Below are positions 18,018-26,235 of a DNA stretch of 64,000 nt, piece after piece. Origin of the DNA: Nitrospira sp. (GTDB lineage Bacteria; Nitrospirota; Nitrospiria; Nitrospirales; Nitrospiraceae); assembly GCA_005116945.1 (NCBI GenBank), contig SWDH01000029.1, forward strand, positions 165,436-229,435, in the 5' to 3' direction. Both the position numbers and the translations under genes were made by a program. Within the stretch, counting starts at the first letter, position 1. Each line of letters opens with the position of its first letter. The notes under the pieces are model-generated. The model had not been told where the DNA came from, did no database searches, and saw only the letters and a program-made list of their open reading frames with translations.

Positions 18018-18938
18018 ATGCTTCCGATAGCTCCGGCACGGACCAATCGAGAATGGGAAGGTGTGCAGTCCCTTCCAGGCCTAGGTGGCGAAGACAATCT
18101 GGGCTGGTTAGGGCGCGCCACTCAGACTCTGTCATCTCAATTTGGTGACGCGCTTAAATCTCAGGAGCTGGTACGGCTTGTGTTGTTCGGAGGCACGGAT
18201 CCGGTATCGTTCCGGCTTCGAGTCGCACAAGCTCATATCCGGCATGATATGACGCCTAGTAGTTGGTCACATGTTGTCCTGATCCATCCAAAACAGTTGT
18301 CTCGGGTGTACGAAATCTCTTTGGAACCTCAAGGTGGATTTCACTATCCGGTGTCGACCAATGGGTTGCAGTATGGCCAGCTTCAACACTATCGTGATCG
18401 TGCACGGTATCCGAACATTGCGCTGCTCGGCATTCCGAGCAGCGACAAGCTGACATGGGAGGAGATCAACCGGACATTCACTCAGTTCCAAAAGCAGCGG
18501 ACCTCGCTCGACGCAATGGAATTGATCGTCCGTTGGCTGGCCTTTGTGTGGGGAGCTGGACGAGCAGGCAACCCCCTATTGGAAGGATATGGAGTTCCGT
18601 CGTCAGCGATGCTGGAAATCATCTTCAGCGCGCTCGGACACGACCTGACTCCGGGACTGGAAAGCCGGTCGAGTTGCCCCGAGGCAATTTGGCAGGCAGT
18701 GAAGTGGTGGCATCATTATTATGATCAAGAGGGGAGGAACCAACCACGCTGTGTCCATCGGGTGGACAATCAGCTTATTCCATCGTCGAAACGAGAAGAA
18801 AGAAAGATGGGCGGTCCTCCCACCCAAACTACGCCCCCCGTTTCCAGTTCGATCACTCGACAGACAAAACAGACAAAGACAGATGTTTCGAAAAGGGGGC
18901 CACGGACTTCCTCGCCACGCAGGCGAGGGAGAAGATAG
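18018..18938 (+). CDS. Unknown protein in operon with the PhoD-like phosphatase
   Basis: 306 residues preceded by AGGAGG. I do not recognise the family with certainty. The middle has SWSHVVLIHP and, later, GYGVPSSAMLEIIFSALGHDLTPG. This order (a histidine-containing strand first, a helix that starts with a nucleophile later) recalls permuted papain-like NlpC/P60 proteins such as YiiX, but the expected cysteine would be a serine here (PSSAM). The last 60 residues are basic, low-complexity and rich in S, T, R and K, and may be disordered. No signal peptide. Function unknown. Confidence 0.65.
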   Translation: MLPIAPARTNREWEGVQSLPGLGGEDNLGWLGRATQTLSSQFGDALKSQELVRLVLFGGTDPVSFRLRVAQAHIRHDMTPSSWSHVVLIHPKQLSRVYEISLEPQGGFHYPVSTNGLQYGQLQHYRDRARYPNIALLGIPSSDKLTWEEINRTFTQFQKQRTSLDAMELIVRWLAFVWGAGRAGNPLLEGYGVPSSAMLEIIFSALGHDLTPGLESRSSCPEAIWQAVKWWHHYYDQEGRNQPRCVHRVDNQLIPSSKREERKMGGPPTQTTPPVSSSITRQTKQTKTDVSKRGPRTSSPRRRGRR

Positions 18939-19068
18939 GGGGCAGGTGCGTCGGCGGCGAGCTGGAGGACGGCCGCGGATGAAAAAGTCGGACCAAGGAG
19001 GACATATCCTGCAGCGGTGAAGTGAGCGAGACAGACAAGAAGTGTGCGACAGGCGTGAAGAACGAAAT

Positions 19069-19131
19069 GCGCTCCACATTATTGAACGCGTGGACGACGT
19101 GTCTGTGAAGAACGGTCATGAGAATACATAG
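19069..19131 (+). pseudogene. Short universal-stress-protein-like remnant
   Basis: A 20-codon frame ending in TAG reads ALHIIERVDDVSVKNGHENT. It resembles the central part of the intact stress protein at 15225 (FDMSHVAVKYGHDDNIA). It lies 40 bp upstream of the truncated copy of the same family, so it is probably what is left of an internal or C-terminal piece. The match is short. Confidence 0.3.
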
Positions 19132-19170
19132 GGTGTGCATCGTTTCCCCCACCTTGGCAAGGAGACCGGA

Positions 19171-19332
19171 ATGCGAATTCTTCTGGCCCTTGACGAGTCC
19201 TCGTACTCCCATCGCGTAGCCCAGTATGGTTACTCTCTCCTGGGCCACTGCCTGATCCTCGGCCTCGACAGTAAGGTGGCCCATGCTTCATGTGGACTCC
19301 TTCTCGTTGATCTTCTGTCAGAAGCGGGCTGA
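19171..19332 (+). pseudogene. Truncated universal stress protein
   Basis: Starts after GGCAAGGAGACCGGA with MRILLALDESSYSHRVAQYG, almost the same as residues 1-20 of the stress protein at 15225; DNA identity continues through the ribosome site. After about 25 residues the similarity ends and the frame stops at 53 residues, without the nucleotide-binding loop. It is best seen as a decayed duplicate that keeps its translation start. Confidence 0.65.
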
Positions 19333-19619
19333 TCCCATGTTCCCCCTCTCATAGGCCACACCGATGAGCCGTTACAAATCTGACGAGCATGGCTATGCGC
19401 AGCCACTGGCTTCCAATTGAAGCGGAGAGCATCAATCACGCTCTGCGGGAAGTGGCCTGCGGCAAGGAGTGATTTGAGACTGGAAGGAGGGCGAATCATC
19501 TTCTGAATTCCTGAAAATCATGGACCTTTCCAATCGAGCCTGTTAGGTCTAGGTAGGGCTGTGTGCACCGTGGATGGCAACAGCTAAGTGGCCACATTGT
19601 ATATCTCAAGGAGGGATCA

Positions 19620-19946
19620 ATGAAGAAGCTGTTGCTTGCGGTCAGTGCGATGACGTTGATGATGAGTGGAATAGTCTTCGCTCAAGCAGAAACGCCTGTG
19701 ATCGATCAGCGTCAAGCGAATCAGGACCAGCGAATCGATCAGGGGATTGCGAGCGGGCAGCTGAACAAGCGAGAAGCGAACAGGCTGAACATGCAGCAGG
19801 AACATGTGAACAAGATAGAAGACCGGGCGATGTCCGATGGTGTCATGACAAAAAAGGAACGGGCCAGGGTCGGTGCAGCACAGAATCGCGCCTCGCGCCA
19901 TATTGCTCGCGAGAAACACGACCGCCAAGGCCAGCGGCATCGGTAA
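19620..19946 (+). CDS. Small exported basic protein
   Basis: 108 residues. The start at 19620 is supported by AGGAGGGATCA. A signal peptide (MKKLLLAVSAMTLMMSGIVF...AQAE) precedes a helical, charged mature part with the repeated theme VIDQRQANQDQRIDQGIASG, LNKREANRLNMQQEHVN, KIEDRAMSDG, MTKKERARVGAAQN. Small periplasmic proteins with this D-R-Q-x-N-Q pattern are widespread and unnamed. The gene is monocistronic and ends in a clear intrinsic terminator. Confidence 0.75.
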   Translation: MKKLLLAVSAMTLMMSGIVFAQAETPVIDQRQANQDQRIDQGIASGQLNKREANRLNMQQEHVNKIEDRAMSDGVMTKKERARVGAAQNRASRHIAREKHDRQGQRHR

Positions 19947-19970
19947 TTCGAAGTTGTGCGGAGGAGACAT

Positions 19971-20009
19971 GGGGCGCTCAGGATTGTATCTTGAGCGCCC
20001 CGTCTTTTT
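19971..20009 (+). terminator. Intrinsic terminator
   Basis: Perfect 10-bp arms GGGGCGCTCA (19971-19980) and TGAGCGCCCC (19992-20001), an 11-base loop, then GTCTTTTT. It ends the small exported protein gene and separates it from the nucleotidyltransferase. Confidence 0.9.
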
Positions 20010-20072
20010 GATGAGGAACGGTGTTCCGCATTGAGAGGGAGATTGTTACAATGGCGCGCCGTGACGCATCGA

Positions 20073-21389
20073 ATGACCGAAAGATCTCTGCTGAGCCGTC
20101 TCTCTCAGAAACGTCGTTCCCTGCTTCGTGAACTTGGGAATCTCGCGGATGAGGGTGGAGTATCGTTATATCTCGTCGGTGGAGTTGTCCGCGATCTCTT
20201 GCTGAAGCGGGAGACCTGGGATCTTGATCTGACTGTGGAAGGCGACGGGATTGCCTTTGCCCGGCTGGTGGCAGATCGATACCGAGCTGGACTGGCGGTA
20301 TTTGAACGGTTTGCGACCGCGCGGCTCGTGTTTCCAGACGGACTCAAGATGGATATCGCGACCACCCGGCGAGAGTCCTATGCTCAGCCTGCTCTCTTGC
20401 CGACAGTTCAGCCTGCTTCGATCGAAGAGGATCTCTCTCGGCGGGACTTCACGATCAATGCCATTGCGGTACAGCTCAACACGAAGCAGTTCGGTCGCCT
20501 GCTCGATCCCTATGGAGGGAAATCCGATCTTCGGGCGCGTGTGATCCGCGTGCTGCATGAAGGCAGTTTTCAAGACGATCCTACGCGTATCTTCAGGGCT
20601 ATACGGTTCGAACAACGATTTGGCTTCCGTCTCGATCCTGCCACCGCGCGTCTGCTCGCGCAAGCAGCCTCCATGAATCTGATCCAGCGACTGTCCGGTC
20701 CTCGATTGCAGAACGAAGTCTTGTTGCTGTTCGCGGAGCGCGATCCAGTGTGTGCGATTGCAAGACTAGGACAGTTGAAACTGCTTCGCTTCCTCCATCG
20801 CCATCTGTGCTATACGAAAAGCGTGAAGCGAACGGTCGCTGCCGTTCCCAAGGCGCTCGCGTGGTGGGGGCGTCGATTCCAGGATTCTGTGATCGACAAA
20901 CCGATTGTCTATCTCATGGCCTTGTCGAGCGAGTCCAGCTCAGCCGTCGTGGCCACGATGATCCGGCGGTTAGCGCTTTCACGTGAGCAGGCTAAGAAGA
21001 TGAACATTGGAAGACAGCGGGTCGAACGCGTGCTGAGGCGACTCACCGATCCAGGGACAGTGAGTCGGTCACAAGTATTTCGCCTCTTGGCAGATTTCTC
21101 CGACGAAGCGTGTGTCCTCCTCCTTGCAAAGCAGCAACGCGTGCCATTGGTGGTGCGATTAAGCCTGCTGAAACGGCAGCTTGTGGCCTATACGAAGAGC
21201 AAGGCTGTCAAAACGGCCTTGACGGGGCGAGATCTTCAAGCCATGGGGCTGCAACCTGGACCGCAGTACAAGAGTATTTTAGGGAAATTACTGGATGCGC
21301 GAATCGATGGGACGATCACAACCGAGTTGGCAGAACGTGTCTTTGTCAGGAAGTGGCTCGGCAATCAGAAGATTCGCAATGATTGCTGA
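20073..21389 (+). CDS. CCA-adding/poly(A) polymerase family tRNA nucleotidyltransferase
   Basis: About 438 residues from the ATG at 20073 (an in-frame TTG at 20031 is possible; neither has a good ribosome site). The class II nucleotidyltransferase head shows YLVGGVVRDLLL, WDLDLTVEGDG with the metal-binding aspartates, the RRDFTINAIA motif and DPTRIFRAIRFEQRFGF for nucleotide selection. The C-terminal 200 residues are a helical RNA-binding tail. The enzyme builds or repairs the 3' CCA of tRNA, or adds A only, in lineages that split the task; the sequence does not decide which. The encoded tRNA-Lys in this window already carries CCA, so repair would suffice for that tRNA. Confidence 0.88.
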   Translation: MTERSLLSRLSQKRRSLLRELGNLADEGGVSLYLVGGVVRDLLLKRETWDLDLTVEGDGIAFARLVADRYRAGLAVFERFATARLVFPDGLKMDIATTRRESYAQPALLPTVQPASIEEDLSRRDFTINAIAVQLNTKQFGRLLDPYGGKSDLRARVIRVLHEGSFQDDPTRIFRAIRFEQRFGFRLDPATARLLAQAASMNLIQRLSGPRLQNEVLLLFAERDPVCAIARLGQLKLLRFLHRHLCYTKSVKRTVAAVPKALAWWGRRFQDSVIDKPIVYLMALSSESSSAVVATMIRRLALSREQAKKMNIGRQRVERVLRRLTDPGTVSRSQVFRLLADFSDEACVLLLAKQQRVPLVVRLSLLKRQLVAYTKSKAVKTALTGRDLQAMGLQPGPQYKSILGKLLDARIDGTITTELAERVFVRKWLGNQKIRNDC

Positions 21390-21398
21390 TGAGTTTGC

Positions 21399-21523
21399 AG
21401 GATGCTCAAAAAGTTTGTCCAGCGCGGCCGCAGCCGATGAAAGCACCGGAGGCGTAGCCTCAGGGCTACGTTGAGGATGCTTTCGAGGCGAGAACAAAGC
21501 TGGCGGACTTTTTCAGCATCCTG
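21399..21523. repeat. 125-bp dispersed palindromic element, copy 1
   Basis: Begins GCAGGATGCTCAAAAAG and ends CTTTTTCAGCATCCTGC, so the termini are near-perfect inverted repeats; a second inverted pair (GTAGCCTCAGGGCTAC) sits in the middle. It shares order and sequence with copies at 39543, 49050 and 55660. It sits between convergent genes and may also act as a bidirectional terminator. Confidence 0.8.
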
Positions 21524-21524
21524 C

Positions 21525-22196
21525 CTAATTCAGCGAGGTGATGGACAACGACACCTCATTCGGCAGCAAGAGCGTCACGTTCGCCTGATGTGTAGGGTCA
21601 GGCTGAATGAGGGCGAACAAAGGCACCGGCTGAGGTACTTTGCCGGGCGGTAAAGCCAGCAGAACTGGAAAGTCGAGCAGCGGCGACACCGTGGTCAGAC
21701 TGGCCAGGCGCAGGCGAAAAGCCATCAGAATATCGCGCAGCCGGCTGGTTTGATCTTCTTCCGGGAGGGATTGGCTCGTAACAATTCCCACTTCCCAGAG
21801 CGGTCGGGTGATCGTGACGGGGAATGTGATGCCGAGTTCCAGGGCGGTCGGTGTCACGTCGATCAAGATCCCGGCCTGAATCGCCGCCTCCCTGTCGCGA
21901 AGGGCTGGAGGCATCGCAGTCCCCTCCAGTAATTCTTGCCCACCTGCGTGCTCGAGTGCGAGAGGCTCTTGAGCCTGGAGAGGCTCGCTCTGCGCAGAAA
22001 GAACCTCCGCTGGTTCTTCGGTGTTGGAAGGAGCGGGGATTGCGACGTCTGTGTGAGGTAGGACCTTCACGATACCGTCGTAGACTGCTCGGGCTGACGC
22101 AGACCATGCCTCATTGAACGGGCGGCCTGCAAATGCCGCGTCGGCGGCTTTCTTCTCGTCGTGAGTCAAGGCTTTAGGAGTTGGTGTGTTTGTCAT
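21525..22196 (-). CDS. Unknown protein
   Basis: 223 residues, beginning MTNTPTPKALTHDEKKAAD. The first 60 residues hold a short helical motif (AADAAFAGRPFNEAWSASARAVYDGIVKVL). A proline/glutamate-rich linker follows, then a mixed alpha/beta part with ITFPVTITRPLWEVGIV. No signal peptide or membrane helix. I cannot name the family. The stop codon lies directly against the end of the repeat element. Start region: the ATG at 22196 is preceded by a poor ribosome site (reverse complement AAATC). Confidence 0.65.
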   Translation of the reverse strand: MTNTPTPKALTHDEKKAADAAFAGRPFNEAWSASARAVYDGIVKVLPHTDVAIPAPSNTEEPAEVLSAQSEPLQAQEPLALEHAGGQELLEGTAMPPALRDREAAIQAGILIDVTPTALELGITFPVTITRPLWEVGIVTSQSLPEEDQTSRLRDILMAFRLRLASLTTVSPLLDFPVLLALPPGKVPQPVPLFALIQPDPTHQANVTLLLPNEVSLSITSLN

Positions 22197-22353
22197 GATT
22201 TGAAGATAACCCGCTTTGCCGGGATGTCAAGGATCGCCATGGTTGATTCCCACTCAGAAGCGGGAAACCCGCATTATTGATGATGGTTTGTGGAGAAGTT
22301 GCACGGACGCCAGGCACAGTTCCCAATGGAGGAGTCGGGGTGAAGCTTAGCCT

Positions 22354-22606
22354 GCATTATTCACGAGTACTTCTGCTGCAATCGCGGAGAGAGAAGTCAA
22401 CATCCACTATGGAGTTTCTTCTTCGCGCCAAGATCATGTCTATGGCGCTCGATTTCGCAAGCGTGGTGACGACACGCCTTCGGCGGGCAGGCTCGCCGCT
22501 CGCTCCCTCGACGTACTGTTTAAGTACGCCTCGGGACCTCACGGCTCCGCGTGCCCGTCCCGCAACGCGACTGCGCGATTTCGCGACGAACCGTCGTGAA
22601 TAATGC
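22354..22606. repeat. 253-bp element bounded by 13-bp inverted repeats (MITE-like)
   Basis: GCATTATTCACGA (22354-22366) and its exact reverse complement TCGTGAATAATGC (22594-22606) bound a 253-bp non-coding, G/C-rich block containing short internal hairpins. A shorter match to the same end (CCGCATTATT) occurs at 22269, which may mark a second, decayed end. No transposase frame lies within and no clear target duplication was seen. The right end abuts the promoter of the J-domain gene. Confidence 0.55.
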
Positions 22607-22639
22607 GGACTAGTGAAACCCCATGCTATAGTCGCCGCC

Positions 22640-23281
22640 ATGGTACGGATTGATTTCTACCGAGCGCTGGGGGTCTCGCGAGATGCGTCGGATGACGCGA
22701 TCAAGAAGGCCTACCGGAAGCTGGTCTTTCAGCACCACCCTGATCGTAATCCCGACAGTACGCAGGCGCAAGCCAAGATTCGCGATCTCAATGCAGCCTA
22801 CGAAGTCATCGGCGATCCGGAGAAGCGTCGGACCTATGACCGGCTGAATTGGGGAGAAGAAGCGGTACGGGATGAAGCGGCAGACCCAGCCGTTATTCTC
22901 GACGAGATGGAGAAGAAGCTCTTCGATGAAGGGCGCAAAGAAGTGTTCGCAATCTTGATGAAAGACGTGAAGCGAATCAAAGCCGAACTGGCCGTGATTC
23001 GTGAGCGGACCGTGGCGGATCAAGGGTACGACACGTTCAAGGAAGCCATCATTCAGGAACGGGCATCGGAGGTCATGGAAGAACTGGTCACGGCTGAAAT
23101 GGAGGGGCGTAAGCAGCGGCTTGTCGAGGTGGCGACGGAGATGCTGCTATCCCAAGGCGTAGCCAAACGAGACGATGAGGGAGGAGTCAGATTGCTACGT
23201 GGACAGCTTGAGGATGTGTTCCGCAAGGGTCGGGCGAAGGGCTTTGCTGCCGCGCTGGAATTGTTTTATGAAAGGCGTTAA
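22640..23281 (+). CDS. J-domain (DnaJ-like) co-chaperone
   Basis: 213 residues from the ATG at 22640. Residues 3-70 are a J-domain with helix II (DAIKKAYRKLVFQHHPD), the essential HPD tripeptide and helix III (RDLNAAYEVIGDPEKRRTYD). It should stimulate a DnaK-type Hsp70. The remaining 140 residues are helical and charged, without the G/F region, zinc centre or substrate domain of DnaJ, so it is a type III J-protein with unknown client. TATAGT at 22627-22632 lies seven bases before the ATG, which suggests a leaderless transcript. The following gene starts two bases after its stop codon. Confidence 0.85.
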   Translation: MVRIDFYRALGVSRDASDDAIKKAYRKLVFQHHPDRNPDSTQAQAKIRDLNAAYEVIGDPEKRRTYDRLNWGEEAVRDEAADPAVILDEMEKKLFDEGRKEVFAILMKDVKRIKAELAVIRERTVADQGYDTFKEAIIQERASEVMEELVTAEMEGRKQRLVEVATEMLLSQGVAKRDDEGGVRLLRGQLEDVFRKGRAKGFAAALELFYERR

Positions 23282-23283
23282 AC

Positions 23284-24000
23284 GTGAAACGTAAAAGGAC
23301 AGGACCAAAACGTTTAGTGCCGCGAGGTGCCTTGTCGGCGCTCACGAGGAGCGCGCAGCGCTTCATTCGCCGCGCATGCCTTGCGACGGTACTATTGGTA
23401 ATGATCGCCGCTGTGGCTCAGCCGGTTCACGCCGCAGGCGGAGGTCAGACGAAGTTCCCGCGCATATCGACGCAGTTCATCGCGGCGTTGGGCGATCCAG
23501 GTGCGACCTCCGGGAGCGGCGCGCAATCGTGGGGTCTGTGGCCGCTGGACCCGGGTCCTCGGGGCGTCGAGCTGAACCGCTATCAACGGTTGAAGGATAC
23601 CGGTGGCGTCGCCCCGGCGCGCTGGACATTCGACGACAGGGACTGGTGGCTGGAGGAACACGGCTTGATCATGGAGCAGCCGACCTTTCCACTCCCTCCC
23701 GGCAAATACCTGGTCACGGGTAACCGCAAAGTGACGGCGGTGCTGACCATTCATTCCGCCGACAAGAATGGTGACAGGCGCTGGGAGCTCGATACAGGCG
23801 CGACGCTCTATGACGTGACACACCTGGCCTGCCGCTCCGCGCGCTATACCCCGGCGGCGGTGGGTGGTTCGTGCTCGCCGGCCAACGCGCAGAAGACGGC
23901 GTTTCCCGTTGCGCCAGGGGGAGCGATGCCTCAGGTCGAGGGCTGCACGAAGCAGGACTATGCGGTGCTCATCGTGATCGGCATCGGCGTGGAAGACTGA
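23284..24000 (+). CDS. Unknown exported protein
   Basis: 238 residues with a GTG start directly after the J-protein stop. The N-terminus is unusually basic (MKRKRTGPKRLVPRGALSAL) and followed by a hydrophobic core (ACLATVLLVMIAAVAQPVHA) that looks like a long signal peptide. The mature part contains WGLWPLDPGPRGVELNRYQ, FDDRDWWLEEHGLIME and four cysteines near the C-terminus. It is more G/C-rich than its neighbours. I do not recognise a function; the tight spacing suggests co-transcription with the J-protein. Confidence 0.6.
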   Translation: MKRKRTGPKRLVPRGALSALTRSAQRFIRRACLATVLLVMIAAVAQPVHAAGGGQTKFPRISTQFIAALGDPGATSGSGAQSWGLWPLDPGPRGVELNRYQRLKDTGGVAPARWTFDDRDWWLEEHGLIMEQPTFPLPPGKYLVTGNRKVTAVLTIHSADKNGDRRWELDTGATLYDVTHLACRSARYTPAAVGGSCSPANAQKTAFPVAPGGAMPQVEGCTKQDYAVLIVIGIGVED

Positions 24001-24500
24001 ACGCTGGTGGCGCACCGACGGCTTCCGCGGCAAGCTGGCCGCCACGAGCCCGCCCGCGTCCCGCCGCGTGTTCACCTGCCGCGATTAACCCTGCAGATCC
24101 GTTTCCGTGCCGATCACCGAGGCGATGACCGCTTTCGACCCAAAGCAGAAGTACACGACTGACCGCTATCAGAGGGGTCTTACGCCGATCCGCATGAGAA
24201 CCCGTGATACATGGTTGTCCAGTCGCGGCTGATTGAAATGACAATGACTATGGCGTATTGTTCGCGATTCTTAGTGCCTTGTTATACGGACAGAAATTGG
24301 CGGTCCTCCTCTTATGCTGGATCGTCCTACGCATTGTTATGTGCTCGTAGATTTAGGTACTGAACAAAGGGACAACATTTTGGAGATTAAAGTTGCTTAA
24401 AACTGCTAATGCCAATGTGGCAAAGATGTGGCACTTGGTTTTTGACGGTATCTCTGATGGGATTTTCCGTTCAATATCTTTTCGTCACACGCCCAAATTA
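24001..24500. other. Non-coding stretch at the left edge of the accessory island
   Basis: A G/C-rich first half (24001-24240) reads like decayed coding sequence, with no frame that stays open. The second half (about 24240-24480) is distinctly A/T-richer. No gene could be supported. The change in composition fits a junction of foreign DNA. Confidence 0.4.
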
Positions 24501-24745
24501 AGAGGGGACTCCGTAAATTTGGACAGTGTGATTAGGTGGTAGCCTGGCTTCACGAAATCCGCCAGGTGGTGGTGAACCAAAGGAGCGAGGCAATGAAACG
24601 AACGAGACGGAATCACGAGGTGACCTTCAAGGCGCAGGTAGCCTTGGCAGCCGTCAAAGGGGATAAAACGCTGGCCGAGCAATTCAGCGTCCACCCTACC
24701 CTGATCACCGAATGGAAGCAGCAACTGTTGACACCGGCCGCCGTG
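24501..24745 (+). mobile_element. IS3-family remnant: left end and truncated OrfA
   Basis: The left end has GGACTCCGTAAATTTGGACAG, typical of IS3-group termini. The ATG at 24593 (after AAGGAGCGAGG) opens MKRTRRNHEVTFKAQVALAA followed by VKGDKTLAEQFSVHPTLI, the helix-turn-helix of IS3-type OrfA. Compared with the usual ELAEQF-type segment a few residues are missing, and after about residue 50 (LLTPAA) the homology ends. No OrfB catalytic domain follows, so it is an inactive fragment. Confidence 0.75.
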
Positions 24746-24906
24746 CCGAGGCGCCACTTCCGTCGCTGGTTGGGTCGCGACATTCTTCTAAAATGTCGGC
24801 GAGACTTGGGCGGTTGCCAAGGTGGGTCCCAGCAGCGCGCTCAGGCAGGTGGTCATCAACGCGTCATCGGTATTTCTCCCTCACATGGGCCGGTCCCTCA
24901 CAAAGG

Positions 24907-26226
24907 CTAGCTGAGATCAATCTCCCTGGTCAGTCTCAAGTCCGTCGCCTGGGCGTCACGCGTGTCGACCAGCGTGGAGTTCTTTCCCAGCGCCTCAACC
25001 AAGGTCGTGCGCGGCACCTCGGTTGGTTTCCCATGCTTGCCGCCGTGCACACCGTCTTTTGTCGAGAGCAGCGACAGCAGGCGGTTCACTTTGTTTGCGC
25101 CGCCTTTGTTGTCAAAACCTTTCCACAAGGATTTCGGGGTCGCATTCAGACTGCCGTGATGCCCCACTTTGTATACATTGACGCGAGCCAGGAGTTTTTG
25201 AACCTTGGGATCCGAGAGTGCGTAGCGCCAGTTTTCCCACTGCGCATCGCCTGGAAACAAAAGCAGAGTGTCGCCGATTTCAAAGAGCAAGATCACGCTG
25301 GTGTTATTCATCGCCTCATCGAGCGAGCGTACGATCGATAGCAAAGACTCGGCTTGTTCCTTTTGCGCATAGTAGCGATGCCAACGCGCATCCCAGGGGA
25401 CGCGATCGAGCATCTGTGCTAGGAACAAGGGTTTTGTGAGCTGGCCGGTGTGCTTCAAGAGTGTCGCGCGCTTCGCCCAAAAGCCGGTCCGCAAATGCCA
25501 GAACTCATCGGCTTGCGTTTTCGTCTGCGTCGCGATGCGTGGCTCTTGCTTGAGAGTCGGCGGACCTAACACATGCACCTTGACGCCGGGCAGCAGTGTC
25601 TCAAGCCCTGACTTAGCGCCGGCATAGACGTAACGCGGTTTGCGTTTGGGATTTCCCATCGTCTGGAGGTTGATGACGGCGTCTCGATTGGCGAGACTGT
25701 TGTCATCGCCCAGGAAATCGAGTTGATCGCGCACCGCTTGCAGATGACTGCCGCGTAGGCGTTTCGCCGCGGCCTGCACGTAGGTGGCGTAGCGGTTCAT
25801 GTCCTTAAGGTTTCGGACATATAAACCGGTCCGACCTTTGATACCTTTCAGCGCCTGGGTCGGTATCTTGGCATCGGGCTCGGCGTCGGGATCTTCGGTC
25901 CAAGGCTGAATGACAATCTCAGGCTTCAGCGCGCGGATGGTGGCGCCGGGGCCTTGATTACCGCGCATCGTGAATCCTGAGATGTGATCTTTGTGCCGAT
26001 GGGTAGCGACCACCGCCGTGAGTTTGTTGCCGGCGTCGACTTTGATTTGATCAGCAATGCGTTCTAAATAATTGCCCGTGCCGGCCTTGCCAGAGGGATT
26101 GTGCATCGAGCCAAAGTCGATGAGGATGTGCTTCACGGTTGCGTTGTAATGGAACGACAGCAAAAAGCAATCGCCAAAACCGACGTCGTAGGTGCGCAAG
26201 GTCACTTTGTTAGGGTTGGTCGCCAT
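24907..26226 (-). CDS. ComEC/Rec2-like metallo-beta-lactamase-fold hydrolase
   Basis: 439 residues, no signal peptide or membrane helices. The N-terminus (LRTYDVGFGDCFLLSF) is the usual start of ComEC-type MBL domains. The zinc motif is THRHKDH (H76, H78, D80, H81), followed by the later metal ligands in LLLFPGDAQWENW and YKVGHHGSLNATP. Such free-standing domains lack the ComEC channel and act as phosphodiesterases or nucleases of unknown target. It is the last gene of a three-gene minus-strand operon, starting 9 bp after the metallopeptidase gene ends. The region from about 90 to 260 is an insertion not typical of the fold. Confidence 0.82.
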   Translation of the reverse strand: MATNPNKVTLRTYDVGFGDCFLLSFHYNATVKHILIDFGSMHNPSGKAGTGNYLERIADQIKVDAGNKLTAVVATHRHKDHISGFTMRGNQGPGATIRALKPEIVIQPWTEDPDAEPDAKIPTQALKGIKGRTGLYVRNLKDMNRYATYVQAAAKRLRGSHLQAVRDQLDFLGDDNSLANRDAVINLQTMGNPKRKPRYVYAGAKSGLETLLPGVKVHVLGPPTLKQEPRIATQTKTQADEFWHLRTGFWAKRATLLKHTGQLTKPLFLAQMLDRVPWDARWHRYYAQKEQAESLLSIVRSLDEAMNNTSVILLFEIGDTLLLFPGDAQWENWRYALSDPKVQKLLARVNVYKVGHHGSLNATPKSLWKGFDNKGGANKVNRLLSLLSTKDGVHGGKHGKPTEVPRTTLVEALGKNSTLVDTRDAQATDLRLTREIDLS

Positions 26227-26235
26227 GCGGGTGAC

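Noticed and set aside
23392..24075. 227-residue minus-strand frame opposite the exported protein at 23284
   Set aside because: Arginine/histidine-rich and without a ribosome site; the plus-strand frame has a signal peptide and follows the J-protein closely. Some doubt remains because both are unknown.
24743..24910. Extension of the IS3 OrfA frame to 24910
   Set aside because: After residue 50 the sequence no longer resembles OrfA; the rest is a chance continuation of the frame.
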